Shown here piece after piece: positions 46,451 through 57,400 of a stretch of DNA of 64,000 bases (positions are counted from its first letter, which is position 1; each line of letters opens with the position of its first letter). The notes under the pieces were generated by a model, which worked only from the letters and a program-made list of their open reading frames with translations, was not told the DNA's origin and did no database searches. Both the position numbers and the translations under genes were made by a program. Source of the DNA: Diphasiastrum complanatum. Taxonomy: Eukaryota; Streptophyta; Lycopodiopsida; Lycopodiales; Lycopodiaceae. The stretch lies in contig CM055104.1 in assembly GCA_029204225.1 (NCBI GenBank), positions 53,902,965-53,966,964 of the forward strand. Reading direction: 5' to 3'.

Positions 46451-48884
46451 TCTTATAGAGATGCTCGGAGATCTTAAGATGTGTGTTGCCTCAATGTAGT
46501 AATGTATTAGGAGAAGTGATCTCTTTGCTCGTGAAGAGCCTTGGGTGAAGAGAGAGCAATATAAGGCTATCGTGATCAGCCCAAATTTATATCTCCAAGT
46601 AGCTAGGATTCTATGGAGGTACATGATCAAGATATATCCTTTAGTTGCAATAGAGTCATAGTGAACTCTACCATGATATCTGATGCGGTATGTTGATGGT
46701 TTACCACAAATTATTTGTGAATGTATGTAAAGACAAGAAAATCTGGACCAATTGATGCTAGGAGTCTAGTGCCCCATACTTTGAGGCATACTTTTTTGTG
46801 GGTGTGACAATGGTATGAAAAAGATATCAATTCTTCTTTGCATCTTGGATAATTTCTAGGAAGCAAAACCCCTTCACGTTGACTGAGGAAGAGTGACTAT
46901 TTCCTAGCCAAATCTCATGTTGAGGATGGCGTCGTGAACGTGCCAAGTTTGTATACAAGGAAACCACTCTCAATGGTTGGTCCGCCAACATGAAACTTTG
47001 TCTTTTATTAAGGGGTGAGATGTGTTAAATGAGCATTACCTTAATATTCATCATATCCACCTCCAGACCTTTCTACTGATACAATCTAAATAAAGTGTCA
47101 ATCTATGGAACAAGTATGGTATTCGTGGGTTATATCCTTTGAATCACTTCTTGCAGCTACTTTTAGGCATTCACAATCCCTTTGCATTACTTGCGATTGG
47201 TTCTTTTGTCTCCTAAGGGTTCTAGCCCTCACTATTGGATCTTGAATCTAATCTTCATATTTCCTTTTCCATTTATTCTTTTGGCATTTAACGATCACAT
47301 TAAGCTTACAAGTAGACAATAAAAGATGATCAATGACCAATTCTCCAACTAAGATTACTTAAAAAATATCAATTACCGTCAATAGCTAGTCACCTACACG
47401 GAAGAACAAGGAGTCTTTGACCAATAACTCCAGAGTAGTTTCCCAATTTGCTAATTAGAAGGCGCCACATTATTAATATATCTTGGTGCCCTCTTGCATA
47501 CACACAATGTTCTTGAGATCCATTCACACCTCATGGGCTTAGTGTGATGCCATGCACTCTTTGGCTACATCAACAATGTCATTGAGGAGGTTGGCAAGGA
47601 TAATGTTGTGCAATTTGTCAACTCATGCTCAATCCTTAACACGTCAAAATTTAAGAGTTAAAACTTTATGTGTACGGCAATTTACTTGTTCAATGTTAAA
47701 TCTTGATTCTTGAATATGTGACATTGCCACTTGGATTTATGCTTGTCAATAATTATATTGCAATGTGCTATTGCCCATTGCTTAGACCTCTTGTTTGAGG
47801 ATATAGCAAAATCTACCATGGGTGAAGAAGGTGCTAGAGACAGGACATTGCTTGGTGAGCTTTGTCACCGAGAAACAAGGTCCGAACATGTTGAGACCCT
47901 TCTCTAGCTTGAAGTTCTTGAAACTTGCCCCTACCAAGTGTGCCTTAGCCTTCAACCTTTTATATTTATGATTCATGTTCGAATGATCTAATTGTTGAAG
48001 CCTGTTGCCTTATACAATGCGAGCCTTGATTCATCACAACTTTGCCTTTATCTTCACTATTCTGTAGTGCCTCCTAAAGGTGCATGAGACAAATGGTGGT
48101 TTCAAACCACTAACGAGAGTGGGGGCATTCACGAGAGGCCAAGTCCATGCATTTTGAGATGACCATGCTCTCATCTTCCTTTCGGGATGAGGCACGAGCT
48201 CTTGTGACAATGTTGTAGTCCTATGACTGATAGAAGGGCTGCACATTGGGCCTTCTTTATGTACAGGTTGGGAGCACACATTCACTCTTGTGTTGCCATT
48301 AGTGATGAGAGGTTTGAACTTGCACAATAAACTTGCATTCTCTAGTCTTAGGTTTGAACTTGAGTCTTGAAACCTTGAGAGTTTTAAGTTTAGGCCAAAC
48401 TCTAGCTTTTGAATTCTAGATTTTTATGGGCATGAGGAATGTTGTGGAAGTGGCAAGGCAGATGAGAGTGGTTCCAGTAGCCTCTACATGCTATGGCTTG
48501 CCTTCTTCACCCTCTATGGAGAAGGAAGAGCAATTCCATGATGTAGAGCTTCAACAAGTATGGCGCACTTACATCGAGAACATCGACATGGATGTTGTAG
48601 TGCAACATGCACTTTGAAATGATCTCAATGTCTTCAGGTATGGTCCATGGATAATGCCACTCCTATACACTTACTAAGTTGTAATTACATTCATAATTTC
48701 GTTGGGTATTTCATGAAATCATGCCATATAGTGCTAAGTGCACGCTCGTGAATGGATTTCAATGTGTGCCGGTGTGAGCTACTAGATATTAGGTGTTTTC
48801 CAAGAGGGCTACTTTGAGAAGGACAATTGCAACACTGGTGGGACAATTATGGCAATGATGTTTTGAGGCCACAAAAGATTTCCA
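46451..48884. other. No gene recognised
   Basis: AT-rich with scattered short frames (for example 47782-47976 and 48426-48617). No domain, repeat array or element border could be supported. Confidence 0.4.
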
Positions 48885-49320
48885 TGTTAGAAATAATAAA
48901 TGATAATGTTAGTTTCCCATAGGTTACTTTGACCCAAAAGGTCAAGACTTGTGTAACCATGGGTTAGGTTTATTATTTAGACCATGTTAAGTTAGTTTTA
49001 GCTAAGTTGGACCCAATTTTGGTCTAGTAATAACTCGTGGGTCCAAGTAAAGTCTAATTATGTTAAGGGGCCCTATCTTGACTTTTGGGGGTGCCCTATA
49101 ATTAGTAGGTTCTAGAACTTAGGGTTTGGAAGAGTCTAGGCCCTTGGAAGGCCTATTTATATGTAATCATTGTTCATTTGTGATTCATTCCCTTTCAAGC
49201 ATTGCTACTACTTTCTCTCTCCTTGAGGGCGCCTAACCCTCTCCCTCTTCTTCTTCTTCTTCTTCTTCTTGTATATGGAGATTGAATGTTAGAAGGATCT
49301 TGGCACTTTGATTTCCTACA
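48885..49320 (+). repeat. 5' LTR of a copia-type element
   Basis: Starts TGTTAGAAATAATA and ends TTTCCTACA directly before a primer site. It has a TATA-like TATTTATATG near 49152 and a (TTC)n run near 49245-49270. The matching 3' LTR was not found in the window, so the element is truncated or its end is too diverged. Confidence 0.7.
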
Positions 49321-49337
49321 TGGTATTAGAGCCATGG
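49321..49337 (+). other. Primer-binding site
   Basis: TGGTATTAGAGCCATGG matches the initiator tRNA-Met complement with one change (TCAG to TTAG). Plus-strand orientation. Confidence 0.82.
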
Positions 49338-51360
49338 ATCTTCTATGTTGATTTAGGGTGCCCTACCAAAAGAGATCCTCTTCACTTAGGGATCACAAAA
49401 ATTCAGAACCTTTGCTGATTTTTTGGAGTGAAGATCTATTTTGCAGGAGGGCGCCACACATCGAAGGAGATAATAGGATTTTGGGCGCCCAAAAATCAGT
49501 TGGTTGTTTGCTGATTTTTCATGTTGTAGGAAGGCGCCATTAATTATCTTCTTCGGGGCTGCTTTTAGGTTGCCCACATCCGTGTAGGTTTATTCTACTT
49601 CCGTTGGTCCGCTGCTGCCCTATTTTTCAGATTTGCTCCTTAGCAAGAGGGCGCCCATCTACAAGCAATTTTATCTTCTAATTTGGCTGAAAAATCAGCA
49701 CCCTTGCTGATTTACAAAGTGAAGATCCGCTTCTTTTTGCTTGTTTCCAGGTGTGGAAGAAGGCGCTAATTTTTTGTGATGATCCGATCACATTCCGAGG
49801 CTGAAAATTGGACAGCATATTACCATTTGTAAGGTGTTTGCAACAGCCCTATCCGTGTGTGTATTGTTCACACTTTTTGGCAAGAAAGAAGGGTTTCAAA
49901 AAAAGCTTTGTTGGAGGCTAACCTAATTCTTTGCTTGCTGGTTTTTTGAGTTTGTAATGCAATTTCAGGCTGAAATTTTCAGCACACAAGGCTTGGAGGA
50001 GGGCGAGTTCCTGCATCCATCTAACGTGTGGTTTCGACACATTCCGGTGCTGATTTTTCAGATTTGATACTTGCTGATTTTTCAAATTTGATACTTGCTG
50101 ATTTTTGTGTCTTTTAGGGCACATTTAGGGTTTGAAAAAGTTTATCTTCTTGGCTGGTTCTTATGGCAAGAGATTTGGGAGCAATTCGTACTTGTTCAGG
50201 CGAAGATATGTTGGATGGCACCAACTATTCTTCATGGAGTTGCAAGCTGAGGTTTGGCATTGACGTGATGATCAAGCTCTTTCATTGATTTATCGGTAAC
50301 AAAATCTATCTTATATCATTTGAGATTTTGCAAGACCTCAAAAAGTGTTGGGAAACACTTTTAAAGATATACCAAATAAAGGATTCATCATCATGCTTTC
50401 TCCTCTCTACTTCATCCTCTTTGAAGGTAGAAGAGCAAAGGAATGCAAAGTTTGATCATTGTCTTTCTACAAGTACAAGTTTGCAGGAATGTTGGTATGG
50501 TAGAGCATTCTTCTTCTCTTGAGCCATTTGTTGCAAATGATGGATGCACTAGTGAAGAACTTCATGAGCAAGCTTCTCAAGTTAATGTTTTGGAAAAGGC
50601 TTAAATCAAGCATTCTTTGAAGCCATTTTGAACTAATGGAGGAGGGGAAAAAATCATGTCAATTAGTACATTGGTTCAAAGTGGTGTGTTGCTGGATTTT
50701 TTGGGTGTTCAAAGTGGCAAGCTACTAGTTTTTTTCTTGAAGATGGTGGGCAGCATATTCAGCCATGGTTTATTGATCATTTTCAACCTATGTTACATCG
50801 TGAGCATCCTATTATGCATTAGGAACGGCCTATGGAAGGTTTTTGGACAACAAGGTCCACATTTGGAACACTTTGGACAACAAAGTGTTGGTGATTTTGT
50901 GGCTGTTGGACAGCCTGCTACAGCCTCTTGTTGGCTGTCTAAGTCTTTGCGGGATAGCAAAGCACCGTTTTACCTTGGAGGAAACACATGCCTCACCAAA
51001 ATCAGTACCTTATGCTGATTTTCCTGTTTTGATGCTTACTTCTTATGATGACGGTGTTGCCTTACCTAGTGTTGGTGAGCAGATCATTGATAGTAAGATT
51101 TGGGAGAATGTGATGGTAAAAGAGTATCATACTCTTGTTTATGTTTCTTGTGGTAAGAAGACTTATAGAATCATGTGGGAACCATTGATGGATTGCAAAT
51201 CCATATTTTGGCTTGTGGCTGGCTTTTTAGTTACCTACTTTGGATGGAGCATGCTTGTCTTCAATCTTCGACTTGATGCTACCGCACGTCGTATTATACA
51301 TCTCTTCTACATCGGGCATGATTGGGGCTGAGATTTCGACTACTTCAAGTTAAAGTTTTT
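49338..51360 (+). mobile_element. Decayed interior of the copia element
   Basis: The leader (49340-50160) repeats GCTGATTTTTCA and GGCGCC phrases several times. From ATG 50163 a gag N-terminus is visible (MARDLGAIRTCSGEDMLDGT, NYSSWSCKLRFGID), cut by a TGA near 50287, then CWETLLKIYQIKDSSS. Further plus-strand frames at 50656-51331 have no recognisable copia domains. It looks like a large retrotransposon derivative without pol. Confidence 0.55.
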
Positions 51361-51683
51361 TTTTTGGCGACATTAAGCCTGGACAACAAGCTACATCTTT
51401 TTTTTTTTGACTACATGAAGTTTTGGGCAGCAAGCAACATTTTGCATTTTGTTTCCAAAGGTTAGTTTCCAAAGATAAAGTTCAGTGAAGGTTAGGTGTC
51501 TAGAAATAACATTTTTGGTCATTTAAACCCTTGCTAGGTTGAAAAAATTGTTTTGATCTCCAGCTTTGTTGTGTCAAACCGCGGTTCGAACCGCCGATTC
51601 AAATCAGCTCAGTTTGAACCAATTTCGAACTGGAAAAAAAAAAAAAAAACTTAAAATTTTTTTTTAAGAAAAAACGGTTTGAA

Positions 51684-51686
<3 letters not shown>
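51361..51686. other. Poly-T/A rich spacer with GGTTCGAACC motifs
   Basis: AACCGCGGTTCGAACCGCC and TTTGAACCAATTTCGAACTGG lie just before the (TA)n tract. They resemble motifs at 33.2 and 63.1 kb. No gene. Confidence 0.4.

Positions 51687-51724
<38 letters not shown>
51687..51724. repeat. (TA)n tract at the left border of hAT element 3
   Basis: TA repeats followed directly by TCATAGTGGCACGTGGTACC, the mirror of the element's other end (complement TCATAGATCC beside (TA)n at 56341). Confidence 0.93.
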
Positions 51725-51726
<2 letters not shown>

Positions 51727-51946
51727 TAGTGGCACGTGGTACCGCCATTATGGTACCGCGATACCATAATGGTGGTACCACGGTTATGGTGCCGCCCTCA
51801 GACCAACGGTACCAGGGCGGCACCACAAAAATAATATTTTTTATTATTTAAAAAAAAAAAAAAAACCCTTTTAACAGGCTAAAACTAGGTAAAAACTAAG
51901 ATGTTACTGTACAGGGGGACTGTACTGGGGAGACTGTGGGAGAGCG

Positions 51947-52195
51947 GACCCAATCGGAGTGCGGCATGTGGGGGAGCAATACATGGGGCAGGTACAGTAG
52001 CACATGGGCACTGTGGAGGAGCAGACCATGGACCCAATCGGAGTGCAGCATGTGGGGGAGCAATACATCTGGACAGGTACACCGTCACATGGGCACTGTG
52101 GAGGAGCAGACCATGGACCCAATCGCAGTGCAGCATGTGGGGGATCAGCACATGGGGCAGGTACAGTAGCACATGGGATCATCAACAAAAGCAAA
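51947..52195. repeat. Subterminal 85-bp tandem repeats, three copies (element 3)
   Basis: GACCCAATCG(G/C)AGTGC at 51947, 52032 and 52116, periods 85 and 84 bp. Each unit contains GGGCACTGTGGAGGAGCAGA or a variant. Element 4 has a two-copy version at 56655-56830 in the same position. Confidence 0.88.
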
Positions 52196-52229
52196 TTGGG
52201 AAACAGGCTGTGGGGTTAAATAGGCACTC

Positions 52230-52430
52230 ACGAGACAGTGAGAGAGCCAGTGAGAGGGGGTGAGAGGCATTGTGAGAAGCTGTGAGGGAGAGCCAGTGGG
52301 AGGCTGTGAGAGAGAGGCATTGTGAGAGGCTGTGTGACAGACCGAGTGAGAGGCTGTGAGAGGGGGGCTGTGAGAGAGCCAGTGAGAGCCATTGAGAGAC
52401 TGTGAGAGGCTGTGAGGGTCATTTCGAGCA
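52230..52430. repeat. GTGAGAGGCT-rich leader (element 3)
   Basis: Irregular repeats of GTGAGAGGC(T/A) and GAGAGCCAGTGAGAG before the small ORF. A shorter version precedes the element 4 ORF (56890-57020). Confidence 0.75.
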
Positions 52431-52445
52431 ACAGGGTGTCGTGAG

Positions 52446-52716
52446 ATGGTGGAGGGCGAAGCCAGGAGGAAGCTCGAGGAAGATGTCCGAAGGCACAACG
52501 AAAGGCTGCGACAGCCAGAGATGCTGCGACAGACTCGAGCTGGATTTGGATGAGCAGATCGGAATGAACTTCACACGACGATAGCTCATCATGGTCAGGG
52601 AAAGGGCTGCCCGCCGTCGGGCTGACCAGGAGGCAGCTCGGGCTAACCGGGAGGCAGAGCAAGAGCGACAGAACAATGCACCTGACGAGGGCGAGGAGTC
52701 TGTGGAGGATTCGTAG
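52446..52716 (+). pseudogene. Small hAT-associated ORF, copy 3 (deleted and frameshifted)
   Basis: ATG at 52446 begins MVEGEARRKLEEDVRRHNER and the first frame stops early. The second frame resumes with DLDEQIGMNFTRR, a TAG where element 4 has Gln, then LIMVRERAARRRADQEAARA and ends EESVEDS with TAG at 52714-52716. Against element 4, 59 bp are missing between two TCGA tetranucleotides and 15 bp are missing earlier. Broken copy of the 121-aa ORF at 57035. Confidence 0.75.
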
Positions 52717-53215
52717 AAATGTTTAGCATAGATGGGGTCTAACCGTATGTGGCTGACTGTTGTTATTTAATGTTCATCAGTAGATGAGGCAGTATTTAGT
52801 GTCTGGCATGGTGTAAAGAACAGCCCCAGCCGTATGCGGCAGGAATACGTATTGTAGTTTTGATACATCTGTTGAATTAATGTACGGTGTGTTTTTTGTG
52901 CAATGCGTGCCTTGTGTATTGCAATCTGATGTATGTGATTATGAAATGCTATCAGGGGGGTTGTATTTCTGTGTTCTGCATATGCTCTCAAACTCTGTAC
53001 TGAAAACTAATTGAAAACATGCACACACCATTTGAAGTAAAACTGCAAGTAGAACATCACAATTACAAATTGACAAATACACATTATGCAGTGAATAGAA
53101 TACGTCCAACACCAAATATAATATGAAAATTGGTCTGAATACAGTGTTCGACCATCTGGCCGCCAAACATGGAACATGATATCAAACTGCTAAAAATAAA
53201 ACGACGGAGCTACAA
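52717..53215. other. Shared 3' flank between the convergent genes of element 3
   Basis: Contains CCGTATGTGGC(T/G)GACTG and later AGCCGTATGCGGC, GATACATCTG and TTTTGTGCAA. These occur in the same order after the small ORF at 57.4 kb and, reversed, at 18.96-19.23 kb. Confidence 0.7.
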
Positions 53216-55971
53216 TCAATGCTCTGCCTCAAACTCAGATGAATGCTCCGGAGACAACTCAGGGCCCCGAGCTGACTCTTGCAACTCATATCTATGTCTG
53301 TCTGGTACTGGCATGGGCTGTGTATCCGAGGGGGAAGAGTCGTCATCCTCATCCTCCCAATCTGCCTCCGCATCAGCCCCCAAGCAGGCTAAACCAACAA
53401 CACCTGCTGCAGCTGGCTGTAGTACAGCACCTCTACCAGCAACTGGAGCCCTGCAAGGTCGTCCTCTCTTCCCTGGCAGTTTCTGTGCCCTGCCTTTCTT
53501 GTTCGGTGCACCCTTGGGCCTTCCTGGCCTCTTGCGGACGAGGGGAGCCGTCAATGCCTCATCACCCCCATGCAGATCACCTGGCTGACTAGGCTGAGCC
53601 CAAGCTGCGGCCGGTTGGGATAGAGTAGCCAAAGATGGGTGTCCCTGTGCAGCTGATAGTGGAGGATAGGTCCGAGGAGTGTGTGCCCGTGGGCCTGCTG
53701 CTGGTGGAGGAACTAGATGTGGAGGGGCCGTCCCTGTAGGAGGCAAGTATAGCGGCGATAAGTACTGAAAGGGGCGCTGTGGTGGATGGTACTGGTACAT
53801 CCTGGGTGCTGGCAAAGGAGGAGGATGTGCTGTGGGTGCTGCCAAAGGAGGAGCCGGTGCCGTGGGTGCTGCCAATGGAGGAGGATGTATCGTGGGTGCT
53901 GCCACTGGAGGAGCGTCTGTAGATGTGGGTGCTGCAAGAGAAGATCTGGGCACAGATGGTGGCCTGCCATGGAGACCTGCTGCTGCAAAAGTGGATGGCG
54001 ATGAAGGGGCTGCAGGCCTCAACGGTATCGGTGGCACTGGAGGTGCTGTGCGGCGCACATACACCCTCTGAGGAACTGGAGGAACTGCAGGCATCTCGTG
54101 TAGCTGCTCTGGCTGAAACTCTGTGTAGGGCATGCTGGCTAGAGAGGATGGGGGTGCCCTCACGCTCGGCATCTGCTGGGCCTCTGAATCCAAGTCTGCA
54201 ATCAAGTCGTCCAGCTGGGCATCCGAATACAAATCGTATGAGCTCTGGGACTCATCATGAGCACCATCCTCGGGAACATCCCGCGCGGAAATGTACTGGC
54301 ACACCAAAGATCACTGGCAACCATCTGTAGAAGCTGCGCCCTGCACCTGATCAGACGGTCGATGACCACCAAGTCGAATGCAAAGCGTGTGGGGGCTGGC
54401 TTACGGAGGTCTAGATGGCTAAACACCCGGAACATGGCAAGAACACGCCTCTTCCTCGTGACAAAAGTCACCAGGAAGAGGGCCTCACGGACGATGGCTC
54501 TAACCCAGGGAAGTGCACCTATGTCCCCCATCAGAAGGTCTATGTCGTGCGCGACACAGGGGGTATGAACAATGTGAGGGAACTCGGCCTCTAGCAGTAC
54601 ACCCATCTGAATGCAGTTCGTGGCATTGTCCGTCACCACTGTGACGACATGCTGTGGTCCTATGGACAGGATCGAAGACCTGATGACATCAAACATGAAC
54701 TCTGCAGATATGACTCTCCCCCCCCTGCTGCAATCCACTGCCCTCAAAAACTGTGTGCCCATGCAGCTAGAGACCAGTATGTTGAGGATCGGCCTCCTCC
54801 TGACATCAGTCTAGCCATCGGACATGATGTTGCAACCGTAAGTGGCCCAGTGGCGACGTAGAGGCTCCATCTCTCTAGACAGTGACTCGACCCTATCCCT
54901 CAGCATGTGTGTGCGGACAACCTCTGAACTAGGGACTCTCCAGCTAGGGCTGACAGACTGTGCAAGGCGGAAGGCCCTTCTGAAGGGCTCGGAGTCGGTG
55001 ATGGCAAATGGAAGGTTCAGCTCATAAATCAGGCTGGCCACGGCCTGTGTGGCCTCTCTATCCATGTGCGGCTGATGCGCGCCGCGAATGCTCTGCTGCC
55101 TAAGAACTCTCCCAGCTGGGCGACGGGTAGCGGACCTCCAGCACGGTGCACCAAACGTGACGGGAATGGATGATGACGCGACAGCCTAGGCACTAGTGGA
55201 TGCATCAGTTGTAGACGTGGAATGGGGAGAGTGGGATGCACTGGCCGGGATGGGTGCAGCAACGTAAGTGGGGTACACTGGTGGAGGGTGGACATCTGGC
55301 ATGGGATACGAAAACTGCTGGGTAGGGTGGTCATCCGGATGTGAAGGGAGGGAGGAAGGGATCTCCTCAACATCCTGGAAGGCCTCGTCACTGGCATCCG
55401 GGGCCTGCTCCTACTCGGGAGGCGAAGAGTCCATGAGAAAGTCGTAAACTGGGGGAGTGCGAGCAACAGTAGGTGGTGGTGGAACCACAGTGGCAACTGG
55501 CGGACGCGGTGGGACAAGATCCACCGGAATGCGTGCAGATGGGGGTGCGTGAGGCGGAACTGTCTGAGAGGGACGAGGGGCAAAGGGACTGGACGAGGAT
55601 GCACTCCCTCTCCTCGTGCGTGCCAGCCAAGCAGGCAGCAACTCGGGGTCAACCACGTAAGGAGCGGTGCAAAACCGAAGAACACCCTCCGAAATGGTGT
55701 TCTCCCCCGCCACAAGACGTGGCCCGTAGGTATCCAAAAGTCGCTGCTTGACGGGAACGGACATGCTGGCACAGGGGGCAGCATTCAGTGTGCCACCATC
55801 TCTCGCGCGTGCGCCGAGTAGGTGACCTTTAAGGCGAGTGAGGGTGGCAACGAACTCTGTCAGGCAATATCGACAGCGCACTATCCTTGCACCGGACTTG
55901 TTAGACTTGTCGGGAACCCGCCTGACAATGTCCACCTCGTCCCACAGATCGGCAAGGTTGGAATGCACCAT
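53216..55971 (-). pseudogene. hAT transposase of element 3, catalytic half deleted
   Basis: ATG at 55971. BED finger: conserved W at 10, C-X2-C (RCRYCLTEF) and RLKGHLLGAR. Pro-rich linker with a stop at about 55411 (CAG to TAG relative to element 4) and another near 55188. DUF659 part LIYELNLPFAITDSEPFRR. SDG followed by TAG where element 4 has Trp (near 54812). Core VVTDNATN and CVAHDIDLL up to LLQMVASDLW. At about 54290 it joins directly to the C-terminal tail (ORF 54307-53216). The tail is Pro-rich, with two AT-hooks (KRPGRPKG, GKRGRPCR) and an acidic end (DWEDEDDDSSPS). The rest of RNase H and the dimerisation domain are gone. Confidence 0.88.
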
Positions 55972-56340
55972 CTCTGTAGAAAGGACTGGGGAAAGAAGGC
56001 AGAGATCTCTGTGGGTGCGATAGGAGTCGGAAGGCTTGAAAAAACCACAATAAAGGCCGAAATAGCAATAGCAGGGGAGGACGCGATCAGTGCAATGCGA
56101 AGACAGCCGGGAGGGCGCGGACAGTAGGGCGATGGGCGGACAGCAGGGAGGGCGCGGACAGTAGGGCGACGGGCAGGGAGAGAGATGAAGCGAGGGGGGG
56201 GGATTAGGTTTAAAAAAAATACAGTAATATATTAAATATTGAAAAATATTATATACTAAAAAATATTAAATATTGTGGTACCGCGGATCAGTATGGATCC
56301 GCGGTACCGGGATCCGCGGATCCTGGTACCGCTGGATCTA

Positions 56341-56341
<1 letters not shown>
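55972..56341 (-). other. 5' untranslated end and terminal region of element 3
   Basis: A GGGCGGACAG... repeat-like stretch (56100-56180), an AT-rich belt (56215-56275), then the GGTACC/GGATCC-rich terminus next to (TA)n. Some GGATCCGCGG motifs here could form short hairpins. Confidence 0.55.

Positions 56342-56386
<45 letters not shown>
56342..56386. repeat. (TA)n tract shared by hAT elements 3 and 4
   Basis: About 22 TA units. ...GGATCTATGA lies on its left and TCATAATACC on its right, so the right end of element 3 and the left end of element 4 meet here. Confidence 0.93.
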
Positions 56387-56654
56387 TAATACCCTCTGGT
56401 ACCGCTGGTATGGTACCGCCGGTACCATATCAGTGGTACCGCCGGTACGGTACCGACCTGGGATCTGCGGTACCAGGGTGGTACCATTTTTAATATTTTT
56501 TTTTATTTTTTAATATATTTTTAGTAATTTTTTTTTGCAATTTAACTACCAAAAAAGGACAAAAAAAAGTAAAAAAAGGGGGTTCTGGGTGTAAAAAAAG
56601 AGGGTACAATACATGGTGCAGAGGACTGTTGCAGTGGCACATGGGCACTGCGAG

Positions 56655-56830
56655 TGAGCAGACCGAGGGGCCAATGGGAGACCAACACAGGGGGTAGCAT
56701 CACATGGGGGCAAGTACAGAGGCACAAGGGCATTGTGGGTGAGCAGACCATGGGCCCAATGGGAGACCAACACAGGGGGGAGCATCACATGGGGGCAGGT
56801 ACAGAGGCACATGGAGGGATGATGGGGATC
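56655..56830. repeat. Subterminal 86-bp repeats, two copies (element 4)
   Basis: GAGCAGACC(G/A)(A/T)GGG(G/C)CCAATGG at 56655 and 56741, 86 bp apart, then CACATGGGGGCA(A/G)GTACAGAGG in both. Homologous to the 85-bp units in element 3. Confidence 0.85.
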
Positions 56831-57034
56831 CACATGGCCGATCAGGCTGTGGGGATAAATAGGCACTCACAATGCCATTGTGGTCGGCATTTTCAGAGGC
56901 TGTGAGAGGGCTAGTGATAGACAGTGAGAGAGCAAGCGAGAGCCGGTGACAGGCTGTGAGAGGCTGTTTGAGAGCCAGGGTGTTGTGAGAGGGTGTTCAA
57001 GGATCAGGGTGCTGTGAGGAGAAGGTCGATCGAG

Positions 57035-57400
57035 ATGGCTGAGCGCATACCACCGAAGCCCGAGGGCGAAGCCAGGAGAAAGCTTGAGGAAGATATCCGA
57101 AGGCACAACGAGAGGCATCGGAAGCAAGAGGCAGATATCCGAGAGATGCTGCGACAGACTCGACAGAGAAATCCGGAACCGGAGCCACCCGCCCCCGCTG
57201 TGGATCATGTCCCTGCTGTCGAGCTGGATCTGGATGAGCAGATCGGAATGAATTTCACACGACGGCAGCTCATCATGGTCAGGGAAAGGGCGGCCAGACG
57301 TCGGGCTAACCAGGAGGCAGCTCGGGCTAACCGGGAGGCAGAGCAAGAGCGACAAAACAATGCACCAGACGAGGGCGAGGAGTCGGTGGAGGATCAGTGA
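57035..57400 (+). CDS. Small charged protein of hAT elements (121 aa), intact copy
   Basis: ATG 57035 (MAERIPPKPEGEARRK), stop TGA at 57398-57400. An in-frame GTG at 56993 is an unlikely start. The first half is a strongly charged helix (KLEEDIRRHNERHRKQEADI, MLRQTRQRNP). A Pro-rich hinge follows (PEPEPPAPAVD), then LDEQIGMNFTRRQLIMVRER and a second Arg/Ala/Glu-rich helix, ending acidic (DEGEESVEDQ). No signal peptide, membrane segment or zinc ligand is seen, and I recognise no family. It faces the transposase gene with about 520 bp between the stop codons. Broken relatives lie at 3.7, 19.2 and 52.4 kb. A DNA-binding or transposase-partner role is conceivable but unproven. Confidence 0.65.
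   Translation: MAERIPPKPEGEARRKLEEDIRRHNERHRKQEADIREMLRQTRQRNPEPEPPAPAVDHVPAVELDLDEQIGMNFTRRQLIMVRERAARRRANQEAARANREAEQERQNNAPDEGEESVEDQ

Larger units (their letters stand above)
51725..56341 (-). mobile_element. hAT element 3, about 4.6 kb, internal-deletion derivative
   Basis: Bounded by (TA)n on both sides. The ends start TCATAG and carry clusters of GGTACC(G) (51739-51830 and 56276-56335), then AT-rich belts. Left to right: about 85-bp subterminal repeats, GTGAGAGGCT leader, broken small ORF (+), shared 3' flanks, transposase gene (-). An 8-bp duplication TATATATA would be invisible inside the TA tracts, so hAT-type insertion there is inferred. Compared with element 4 it lacks about 1.7 kb from the transposase gene. 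Confidence 0.8.

Noticed and set aside
51687-51724. (TA)n tracts as plain microsatellites only
   Set aside because: Their repeated position exactly at element ends (2.3, 21.1, 21.9, 51.7 and 56.3 kb) suggests target sites, so they were kept as borders.
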